Shown piece after piece: positions 1 through 5,338 of a DNA stretch of 6,526 bases (position 1 is its first letter; the number at the start of each line of letters is the position of its first letter). The DNA comes from Spartobacteria bacterium (GTDB lineage: Bacteria > Verrucomicrobiota > Verrucomicrobiia > Chthoniobacterales > Chthoniobacteraceae). Location: the NCBI GenBank assembly GCA_025350985.1, contig JANXWU010000177.1, forward strand, positions 1 to 6,526, written 5' to 3'. Both the position numbers and the translations under genes were made by a program. Under the pieces are notes generated by a model. It was not told where the DNA came from. It saw only the letters and a program-made list of their open reading frames with translations, and ran no database searches.

Positions 1-1
1 G

Positions 2-14
2 CGGCGATTCGCCG
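2..14 (-). terminator. Candidate stem-loop just downstream of gspF/pilC
   Basis: Read on the minus strand, the bases after the gspF stop contain CGGCG, a three-base AAT loop, then CGCCG, giving a perfect 5-bp GC stem eight bases after the stop codon. This position suits the hairpin of a rho-independent terminator. The window ends one base after the stem, so the T-tract that would decide it cannot be seen. It could also be chance in GC-rich DNA. Confidence 0.25.
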
Positions 15-22
15 GATGGCTT

Positions 23-1252
23 TTAGTGGCTGCCGCCGCCAGGCTGAGAGACGATGTCGTTGAGCTTAAAGATGGGCAGGAACATCGCGATCACGATGCC
101 GCCGACCATCACGCCCAGAAACACGATCAGCATCGGCTCGATCAAAGAAGTGAGCGCGGCGAGCGTCGCCTCGACTTCCTCATCCCAAAAGTCGGCCATT
201 TTCTCCAACATCACGTCGATCTTGCCCGTCGCTTCGCCCGCCCCGACCATGCGCAGAAGCATCGGCGGGAAAATTTTCTGCTTGGACAAGGCGCTCGTGA
301 GATGGTCGCCCTTTTCCACGTCCAGGCTCACCGACTTGATGGCATACATGACAATGCTGTTGCCGGACGTTTCTCCGACGATGTCCATGACTTCAAGGAT
401 CGGCACGCCGCTGCGGATGAGCTGCGCAAAAGTGCGCGCGAAACGGGTCATGCAAATTTTGTGAATGAGCGGCCCGAAAATCGGCAGCTTCAATTTCCAC
501 CGGTCCCAAAGCTCGGCGCCCTGCTTGGTGCCCAAGAAGGCGCGAATTCCATAAACCGCCCCGGCGATGGCAGCGATGAGGAAATACCAGTAACCCCGGA
601 TGAAATCACTGAGGTCGAGCAGAAATTGTGTCGGCGCGGGAAGCTTCGCGTTGAAATCGGCGAAAATCTGGCCGAACACCGGCACGACGCGCACGATCAA
701 AAAAGTGGTGATGCAAAGCGCGATGCCGACGACGATCACCGGGTAGGTCATCGCGGATTTGATTTTTTTTCGCAGCCGGGCGTTGGCTTCGAGGAAACCG
801 GCGAGCCGGTCGAGAATCTCCGCAATCAAACCGCCTGACTCACCGGCCCGGACCATGCTGACGTAAAGGCGGTTGAAAACTTTTGGGTGCTTGGAAATCG
901 ATTCGTTGAAGCCCTCGCCGTTTTGCACGCGGGCACTGATGTCACCGATGACCCGCCGCAGCCCGATTTGCTTTTTCGGATCGCACTGCTCGAACAGAGC
1001 GGTCAAGCCGGTGATCAGAGGAAGGCCAGCGTCGATCATGGTGGCGAGCTGGCGGGTGAACAAAACGAGATCGGTCTCGCTGACCGAACCGCGCTGCTGC
1101 AAGACTTTGGCTCCAACTTTTTGCTGAATCGAAAGCACCATCAATCCTCGCGACATGAGCGTGTTGATGGCATTCTCCTCGTTGAGCGCTTCCTGGATTC
1201 CGGAGAGGGTTTTGCCGCCGGTGTCGCGGGCTTGATAGGCGTAGGTAAACAT
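23..1252 (-). CDS. Type II secretion / type IV pilus inner-membrane platform protein (GspF/PilC family)
   Basis: This 409-aa protein is the polytopic platform that couples the cytoplasmic assembly ATPase (GspE/PilB) to pilin or pseudopilin assembly in the inner membrane. It has the usual family length and the two repeated T2SSF domains. The first spans roughly residues 63-190, with FTRQLATMIDAGLPL at 65-79 and RAGESGG at 135-141. The second spans roughly 266-395, with RFARTFAQLIRSGVPI at 270-285, GAGEATGKID at 337-346 and IEPMLIVFLG at 371-380. Hydrophobic segments lie near 170-192, 221-240 and 372-393, matching family topology. The N-terminal YAYQARDTGGK start is typical. The ATG at 1252 has a GGGAGG site nine bases upstream. 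It is the last gene of the minus-strand run visible here. The sequence does not separate GspF from PilC; the partner genes would lie beyond the left edge or elsewhere. Confidence 0.96.
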   Translation of the reverse strand: MFTYAYQARDTGGKTLSGIQEALNEENAINTLMSRGLMVLSIQQKVGAKVLQQRGSVSETDLVLFTRQLATMIDAGLPLITGLTALFEQCDPKKQIGLRRVIGDISARVQNGEGFNESISKHPKVFNRLYVSMVRAGESGGLIAEILDRLAGFLEANARLRKKIKSAMTYPVIVVGIALCITTFLIVRVVPVFGQIFADFNAKLPAPTQFLLDLSDFIRGYWYFLIAAIAGAVYGIRAFLGTKQGAELWDRWKLKLPIFGPLIHKICMTRFARTFAQLIRSGVPILEVMDIVGETSGNSIVMYAIKSVSLDVEKGDHLTSALSKQKIFPPMLLRMVGAGEATGKIDVMLEKMADFWDEEVEATLAALTSLIEPMLIVFLGVMVGGIVIAMFLPIFKLNDIVSQPGGGSH

Positions 1253-1261
1253 AAGGCGTCG

Positions 1262-1267
1262 CCTCCC
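1262..1267 (-). promoter_or_regulatory. Strong Shine-Dalgarno site of gspF/pilC
   Basis: GGGAGG on the minus strand, nine bases before the ATG at 1252. It is one of the clearest ribosome binding sites in the window. It fixes the gspF start and shows that gspF is translated independently rather than by coupling to panB, which ends 68 bases upstream. Confidence 0.75.
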
Positions 1268-1289
1268 AAAGAGCAGTTGCGGTGCCAGA

Positions 1290-1313
1290 CGCGTGGCAAG
1301 GGATTGCCGCGCG
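1290..1313 (-). terminator. Stem-loop between panB and gspF (possible terminator, attenuator or processing site)
   Basis: Two ten-base arms, 1290-1299 and 1304-1313, pair around a four-base loop. On the minus strand the arms are CGCGCGGCAA... and ...TTGCCACGCG with a TCCC loop, and there is one A/C mismatch (a G-T pair if read on the plus strand). The stem starts seven bases after the panB stop codon. No T-run follows it on the minus strand, so a classical intrinsic terminator is not supported. Alternatives are partial attenuation, an mRNA 3' end stabiliser or a rho-dependent end. An overlapping smaller alternative stem, TGCCA/TGGCA at 1283-1298, could compete with it. Confidence 0.4.
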
Positions 1314-1320
1314 GTGCCGG

Positions 1321-2073
1321 CTACAATTTCGTTTCGCGAATGAACTCGCCGGCAGCGGCGCGAATGGCGGCGGCGACGGTGGCTTTTGGCGAAACGAACT
1401 TCGGCGTGAACCAGGGAAACGAGCCGATCAGATCATGCGTGACCAAAACCTGCCCGTCGCATTGCGGCCCCGAGCCGATGCCGATCGTCGGAATGGAAAT
1501 CGACGCGGTGATGCGCCCGGCGACTTCAGGCACCACCAGTTCGAGCAGCAGCGCAAACGCGCCCGCCCGCTCGACCGCGGCTGCGTCCGCGAGCAACTTT
1601 TCGGCTTCGTCCGCGGTCTTGCCCTTCATCCGATAGCCGCCTTCCACCAGCACTCTTTGCGGCATCATTCCGATGTGGGCCATCGTCGGAATTCCAGCCG
1701 CGACCAGCCCGGCGATCTGCGAAACATGCGACGCACCGCCTTCGAGTTTCACCGCGTGCGCGCCCGCTTCGATCAGCCGCCGAGCATTGGCCAGAGCCGA
1801 TTCCGGGTCGTCGTAGCTCGCGAAAGGCAGGTCAGCCAGCACCGGCGTGTGCGTGCTTCCCCGTGCCACGGCGCGCGTGTGATGAATCATTTCATCCATC
1901 GTGACGTGCGTCGTGTTCGGATACCCGAGCACGACCATTCCGAGCGAATCGCCGACGAGCAACAGGTCGATCCCCGCCTCCTCCAGCAGCCGGGCCATCG
2001 GATAATCGTACGCGGTCAGCACGGCGATTTTCTCGTCACGCATTTTTGCCGTTCGGATTTTTTCTAAACTCAT
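1321..2073 (-). CDS. panB: 3-methyl-2-oxobutanoate hydroxymethyltransferase (ketopantoate hydroxymethyltransferase)
   Basis: PanB transfers a hydroxymethyl group from 5,10-methylenetetrahydrofolate to 2-oxoisovalerate, giving ketopantoate, the first committed step to pantothenate and coenzyme A in the cytoplasm. The 250-aa product is a single (beta/alpha)8 barrel with all landmark motifs: TAYDYP near 20-25, LVGDSLGM with Mg-binding Asp42, LADLPF with Mg-binding Asp81, KLEGG at 109-113, LLLELVVPE with the catalytic-type Glu178, and IGIGSGP at 197-203. The ATG at 2073 gives an N-terminus like other PanBs. An in-frame GTG at 2097 would add eight residues and overlap folK by seven bases; neither start has a good Shine-Dalgarno site. 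The C-terminus stops soon after FTPKFV and lacks the tail ending near HSF found in E. coli and B. subtilis PanB. Folate dependence links it loosely to folK upstream. No panC is present in the window. Confidence 0.96.
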   Translation of the reverse strand: MSLEKIRTAKMRDEKIAVLTAYDYPMARLLEEAGIDLLLVGDSLGMVVLGYPNTTHVTMDEMIHHTRAVARGSTHTPVLADLPFASYDDPESALANARRLIEAGAHAVKLEGGASHVSQIAGLVAAGIPTMAHIGMMPQRVLVEGGYRMKGKTADEAEKLLADAAAVERAGAFALLLELVVPEVAGRITASISIPTIGIGSGPQCDGQVLVTHDLIGSFPWFTPKFVSPKATVAAAIRAAAGEFIRETKL

Positions 2074-2090
2074 GCGAAACCGTTCTGCCG

Positions 2091-2591
2091 CTACCACGAC
2101 CGGGCGAAAACGTCCACCGCAGGGGAGGGCGGAAGTTTTCCCAAAAGCGCCGCGACCGATTCGCGCTGGCCGGGCAGGACAAAATCGGGCCGGAGTTCGT
2201 GCAAGGGCTGGAGCACAAAACGGCGCTCGTGCGCGCGCGGGTGGGGCATCGTCAGCGCCGGCGCGTTCGATTGGAGGTCGCCGAAATAAATCAGGTCGAG
2301 GTCGATGGTGCGCGGTGCGTTGCGCTCTCGCGTCGCGTGGCGACCGAGATGCATTTCAATTCTTAGCAGCGCCTCCAGCAGCTCGCGCGGCTGCCCGTTG
2401 AAATCCAATTCCACGACGGCATTTAGAAAAGTTTGCGCTCCCGGCGCGCAGGCGACTGGTTCCGTTTCGTAAACCGAAGAGCAACAAAAAGGCTCGCCCA
2501 CGCGGTGAAGCGCGCGGAGTTCGTCGCGCGCGCGTTGCAGGTTTTGCAATCGCCCGCCGAGATTCGAGCCGAGGGCGATCGCCGTCCTCAC
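2091..2591 (-). CDS. folK: 2-amino-4-hydroxy-6-hydroxymethyldihydropteridine pyrophosphokinase (HPPK)
   Basis: FolK transfers pyrophosphate from ATP to 6-hydroxymethyl-7,8-dihydropterin, just before dihydropteroate synthase in folate synthesis. The 166-aa product is close to the usual single-domain HPPK length (159 in E. coli). Visible motifs are AIALGSNLG at 4-12, SSVYETEPV at 38-46, FLNAVVEL at 55-62, and RNAPRTIDLDLIYFG at 90-104, which carries Asp97 and Asp99, the two Mg-binding aspartates. MPHPRAHERRFVLQPL at 115-130 is the family signature end. The start is the GTG at 2591, which overlaps the dapB stop as GTGA and places the first strand at the very N-terminus. A longer frame opening at 2648 would add 19 atypical residues inside dapB and is unlikely. 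No folP or folB fusion is present. The stop at 2091 lies 17 bases before the panB ATG. Confidence 0.95.
   Translation of the reverse strand: MRTAIALGSNLGGRLQNLQRARDELRALHRVGEPFCCSSVYETEPVACAPGAQTFLNAVVELDFNGQPRELLEALLRIEMHLGRHATRERNAPRTIDLDLIYFGDLQSNAPALTMPHPRAHERRFVLQPLHELRPDFVLPGQRESVAALLGKLPPSPAVDVFARSW
2588..2591 (-). promoter_or_regulatory. GTGA start/stop overlap coupling dapB and folK
   Basis: On the minus strand the folK GTG (2591-2589) and the dapB TGA (2590-2588) share bases. With only a weak GGAC upstream, folK is probably translated mainly by ribosomes finishing dapB. The overlap is read directly; coupling is inferred. Confidence 0.7.
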
Positions 2592-3328
2592 CGCAGTCCG
2601 AGCACGTCCTGCATGTCGTAAAAACCGGCCGGTTTCGCCGCCGCCCATTTCGCCGCGCGAATCGCGCCGCTGGCAAACGTGTCGCGACTCGACGCCTTGT
2701 GCGTGAGTTCCACCCGCTCGCCTTGCGCCGCGAAAATGACCGTGTGATCGCCCACGACATCGCCGCCGCGGATCGCGTGAACACCGATTTCACTCGCCGT
2801 GCGCTCGCCGACGATGCCGTGCCGTCCATGCCGCGTGTCGTCGTGGTAGCTGAGTTTCCGCGCCTCGGCCAAAATCTCCGCCAGCCGTTTGGCCGTCCCG
2901 CTCGGTGCGTCTTTTTTTAGACGATGATGCATTTCGACGACTTCGAGATCGAAGCCGGGCCCGAGAATATCCGCCGCCTGGCGCGTGAGCCAAAAGAGCG
3001 TGTTGACGCCGACGGAAAAATTCGGAGCGAGCACGACCGGAATTTTTTGCGCCGCGATTTTTACCGCCGCGACTTGCGCGTCGGTGTGGCCGGTGGTGCC
3101 GATGACGAGCGTTTTGCCCAGCGCCGCGCAGTCGCGGGCGAGCCGCTCGGTGATCGTGTGGTGGCTGAAGTCGATGACGGCGTCGCAGTCGCCGAGTGCC
3201 GCGTGCAGATCGTCGTGCGTGTCGATTTCGGCGACCACAGTCACCTCCGCGTCGGCCTTCGCGCACGCGCTCACCGCCTGCCCCATGCGCCCGTGCGAGC
3301 CGTGGACGAGAAGTTTCAAAGCACTCAC
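2588..3328 (-). CDS. dapB: 4-hydroxy-tetrahydrodipicolinate reductase
   Basis: DapB reduces the unstable DapA product to tetrahydrodipicolinate with NAD(P)H, the second step of the DAP/lysine branch in the cytoplasm. The 246-aa product has the N-terminal Rossmann fold with VHGSHGRMG at 8-16, an acidic Glu34 at the end of the second strand, DFSHH at 53-57, GTTGH at 77-81 and APNFSVGVN at 101-109. The C-terminal catalytic/tetramer domain carries EMHHRLKKDAPSGTA at 132-146, where His134 and Lys138 match E. coli His159 and Lys163. THKASSRDTFASGA at 209-222 and the YDMQDVLGL end are also typical. It is shorter than E. coli DapB (273) mainly between the second strand and DFS, as in many compact forms. 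The chosen GTG at 3328 has GAGG eight bases upstream and overlaps the dapA TGA. A frame extending to 3442 would add 38 residues with no family similarity. Confidence 0.97.
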   Translation of the reverse strand: MSALKLLVHGSHGRMGQAVSACAKADAEVTVVAEIDTHDDLHAALGDCDAVIDFSHHTITERLARDCAALGKTLVIGTTGHTDAQVAAVKIAAQKIPVVLAPNFSVGVNTLFWLTRQAADILGPGFDLEVVEMHHRLKKDAPSGTAKRLAEILAEARKLSYHDDTRHGRHGIVGERTASEIGVHAIRGGDVVGDHTVIFAAQGERVELTHKASSRDTFASGAIRAAKWAAAKPAGFYDMQDVLGLR

Positions 3329-3340
3329 GGGATCAACCTC
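3325..3340 (-). promoter_or_regulatory. dapB ribosome binding site and GTGA overlap with dapA
   Basis: GAGG (3340-3337 on the minus strand) lies eight bases before the dapB GTG, inside the last codons of dapA. The GTG (3328-3326) overlaps the dapA TGA (3327-3325). Together they decide the dapB start and indicate that dapA and dapB are co-transcribed and translationally coupled, which would suit two enzymes linked by an unstable intermediate. Confidence 0.75.
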
Positions 3341-4212
3341 AAACTTTGCAGCGTCGTCCGCAGTTTGGCCGCGCTGGTTTCTGTCAACTCGCACAGCGGC
3401 AAGCGAACATCGGACGTCATCCGTCCGGCGCGCTCCGACCACGCGAGCGCGGTTTTCACCGGCACCGGATTCGCCTCGACGAACAAGTCCTTGAACAGCG
3501 GCAGCCAGCGAAAATGCGCGGCGCGCGCGGCGTCATTTTTTCCCGCGAGAAAAGCGCGCACCATGTCGCTCACTTCACGCGGGATGAGGTTCGACGCGAC
3601 GCTGATGACGCCCGCCGCGCCGACGGACAGGAAGGGCAGCGTGAGCGAGTCGTCGCCGGATAAAATGTCGAACTCCGCAGGCAGCGCGGCGCGCAGTTGG
3701 CTCACGCGCTCGACATTTCCGCCGGCTTCCTTGATCGCCACAATGTTCGGGCACGCGGCGGCGAGACGGCTCACCGTTTCGACGGCAATCTCGATGCCGC
3801 AGCGACCGGGGATGCTGTAAAGCACCAGCGGCAGGGCAGTGGATTTGGCGATTTTTTGGAAGTGGCGAAACAAGCCTTCGGGCGAGGGCTTGTTATAATA
3901 GGGCGCGACCAGCAGCGCCGCGTCCGCGCCGACTTTTTCCGCGTCGCCGGTGAGTGAGATGGCTTCGTCGGTCGCGTTCGAGCCGGTGCCGCCGATGACT
4001 TTGCAGCGTCCGCTCGCCACTTTCACCGCGAGTTCGATCACCCGGCGGTGCTCCGCGTGATCGAGTGTCGGTGACTCGCCCGTGGTGCCTACGGGGACGA
4101 TGCCTTCGACGCCGTTTTCGATCTGAAATTCGATGAGCCGCTCGAACGCGCGGTCGTCGATTTGGTCGTCGAGAAAAGGCGTGACCAGCGCTGTGTAAGT
4201 GCCACGAAACAT
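3325..4212 (-). CDS. dapA: 4-hydroxy-tetrahydrodipicolinate synthase
   Basis: DapA condenses pyruvate with aspartate semialdehyde, the committed step to DAP and lysine. It is a class I aldolase-type (beta/alpha)8 barrel of the usual size (295 aa; 292 in E. coli). The Schiff-base lysine is Lys161 in IVAIKEAGG, at the same number as in E. coli. The proton-relay set is present: Thr43-Thr44 in VGTTGESPTL, Tyr106 in APYYNKP and Tyr132 in LYSIPGRCG, with Arg137 for the semialdehyde carboxylate. SGDDSLTLPFLSVGAAGVISVASN at about 185-208 is the C-terminal family signature. The motif reads YSIPGRCG where YNxPxRTG is more common, a mild variant that keeps Tyr and Arg. The ATG at 4212 gives the canonical FRGTYTALVTPF start but has no evident Shine-Dalgarno site. 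It lies 121 bases downstream of dapF and overlaps dapB. Feedback control by lysine cannot be judged by eye. Confidence 0.98.
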   Translation of the reverse strand: MFRGTYTALVTPFLDDQIDDRAFERLIEFQIENGVEGIVPVGTTGESPTLDHAEHRRVIELAVKVASGRCKVIGGTGSNATDEAISLTGDAEKVGADAALLVAPYYNKPSPEGLFRHFQKIAKSTALPLVLYSIPGRCGIEIAVETVSRLAAACPNIVAIKEAGGNVERVSQLRAALPAEFDILSGDDSLTLPFLSVGAAGVISVASNLIPREVSDMVRAFLAGKNDAARAAHFRWLPLFKDLFVEANPVPVKTALAWSERAGRMTSDVRLPLCELTETSAAKLRTTLQSLRLIP

Positions 4213-4333
4213 GGGACGGGAATGTCGCGAGATCGGCCGGTTGAGTCGAGCGGATTTTAACCGCCGGTGACGCGAGGCAGCGCAGTCGGTCGATTTGAGA
4301 ACTCACGCCCGCCGACTGATCCACGGCGGAAAT
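4213..4333 (-). other. 121-bp spacer between dapF and dapA with an inverted repeat
   Basis: This is the longest gap within the minus-strand gene run. It contains a perfect seven-base inverted repeat, CAGTCGG at 4283-4289 and CCGACTG at 4312-4318, with a 22-base loop. A smaller GCGG/CCGC hairpin around an A/T-rich loop lies near 4250-4264, where the minus strand reads TTAAAAT, a possible weak -10 element with no convincing -35. No T-run follows either hairpin. The spacer could hold an internal promoter or a processing site for dapA. It is too short for a full lysine riboswitch and shows no coding potential. Confidence 0.35.
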
Positions 4334-5149
4334 TCAAATCTCCATCGTGCCCTCGAAAACAAAGGTCGCCGGCCCGGTCAGCGTGACCTTGCCGTACCCC
4401 GCGGCCGTTTTCTCGAAGCCGGCTTCCAGCACATCGCCTCCGCGCACGCGCACGGCGACGGGCGATTGGGCGCCGGTCAGTTCGTGAAAAATAATCCCGC
4501 TCGCCACGACGCCGGTGCCGCACGCGAGCGTCTCGGCTTCGACGCCGCGCTCGTAGGTGCGAATGGCGATGGTCTGCGCGTCGATCTTTTGCGCGAAGTT
4601 GACATTGGTTCCGGCGGGCGCGAACGCCGCGTGATGACGGATTTGCGCGCCGAGCCGCTCGACGGCGACGTCGTCCAAAGCCGGGCCGTGATCGAGAAAA
4701 AGCACCGCGTGCGGAACGCCCGTGTTCACAAAATGCGCGGTGAGGTTTTCGTGCTCGAGCGCCAGTTCGACGTTCATCCGCAAATCTTTGGGCGTGCTCA
4801 TCGTCAGCCGCACGGCGTCGCCGATCAGTTCCGCGCCGATCACTCCAGCCGGCGTCTCGAATTGGACTCCTCCGCGAAGACCAGCCGCCCGGCTCGCAAA
4901 GCGCGCAAAACAGCGCGCGCCGTTCCCGCACATTTCGGCTTCGCTCCCGTCGCGATTATAATAGCGCATCCGAAAATCCGCGCCGTTCCGCGCCGGCTCG
5001 ACGGCGAGCACGCCGTCCCCGCCGACACCGCGATGACGGTCGCACAGCTTCGCAATGACCTTCGGGTCGAGTTGAAGTTTTTCGTCGCGATTGTCGAGCA
5101 GCACGAAGTCGTTTCCGGCTCCGTTCATTTTGGTGAAGGTCAGCAGCAT
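4334..5149 (-). CDS. dapF: Diaminopimelate epimerase
   Basis: DapF interconverts LL- and meso-diaminopimelate without a cofactor, supplying meso-DAP for peptidoglycan and for lysine. The 271-aa protein (274 in E. coli) has the two pseudo-symmetric DapF domains, about residues 3-125 and 145-265. Each gives one catalytic cysteine: Cys74 in EMCGNGARC and Cys210 in ETLACGTG. Other landmarks are FTKMNGAGNDFV at 5-16, HRGVGGDGVL at 39-48, YYNRDGSEAE at 63-72, VNTGVPHAV at 141-149 with His147, and YERGVEAETL at 199-208 with Glu200. VNTGVPH replaces the GNPH of E. coli. The ATG at 5149 gives the canonical N-terminus; its only purine-rich leader, GGAAG, sits very close to the start. It is the first gene of the minus-strand run and diverges from the secreted protein gene at 5339. 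dapC, dapD, dapE and dapL are not in the window. Confidence 0.98.
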   Translation of the reverse strand: MLLTFTKMNGAGNDFVLLDNRDEKLQLDPKVIAKLCDRHRGVGGDGVLAVEPARNGADFRMRYYNRDGSEAEMCGNGARCFARFASRAAGLRGGVQFETPAGVIGAELIGDAVRLTMSTPKDLRMNVELALEHENLTAHFVNTGVPHAVLFLDHGPALDDVAVERLGAQIRHHAAFAPAGTNVNFAQKIDAQTIAIRTYERGVEAETLACGTGVVASGIIFHELTGAQSPVAVRVRGGDVLEAGFEKTAAGYGKVTLTGPATFVFEGTMEI

Positions 5150-5338
5150 GACTTCCAGCGTCGGCAGGATTTTTGGAAAATCAAATCGGCGTCGCGCGAA
5201 ATGTCAGGGCCGCCGATGAACACGGCTGAACGCCAGATCATTTTGCAAGCGGTGTTTCCGCCGGGTTCATCCGCGCTTGTTTCCTACCAAGGGAACCAAA
5301 CCGGTTGCGCCGTCCGGAAACTTTGCGACCAGTGGAAA
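5150..5338. other. Divergent intergenic region between dapF and the secreted protein gene
   Basis: These 189 bases must hold the promoters for both directions, unless distant ones are used. For dapF, the minus strand has CTGACA (5207-5202) and TTTGAT (5185-5180) with 16-base spacing, ending 30 bases before the ATG: five of six and four of six matches to the sigma-70 boxes. A short A/T-rich inverted repeat, GATTTT/AAAATC, lies at 5168-5182. For the plus-strand gene I see no convincing -35/-10 pair; TTGCAA at 5243-5248 has no matching -10. No coding potential distinct from the frame running through from antisense dapF is seen. Confidence 0.4.
5180..5207 (-). promoter_or_regulatory. Candidate sigma-70-like promoter for dapF
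   Basis: CTGACA and TTTGAT separated by 16 bases on the minus strand, with the -10 box 30 bases before the dapF ATG. The spacing and distance are right, but the -10 match is only four of six and the consensus in this phylum is uncertain, so this is a weak call. Confidence 0.25.

Noticed and set aside
26..838. 270-codon plus-strand frame antisense to gspF/pilC
   Set aside because: It is His/Asp/Arg-rich with no motifs or hydrophobic core and lies wholly within a well-supported gene; a codon-bias shadow.
1282..2067. 261-codon plus-strand frame antisense to panB
   Set aside because: Arg/His/Gln-rich composition without motifs, fully opposite a clear panB.
2924..3820. 298-codon plus-strand frame spanning antisense dapB and dapA
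   Set aside because: Crosses two genuine genes on the other strand and shows no recognisable domain.
4213..4333. Lysine riboswitch upstream of dapA
   Set aside because: The spacer is shorter than the lysine riboswitch aptamer and shows no multi-helix junction pattern by eye; a covariance-model scan would settle it.
4257..4931. 224-codon minus-strand frame overlapping dapF in another frame
   Set aside because: Extremely arginine-rich, as expected for an out-of-frame reading of GC-rich coding DNA.
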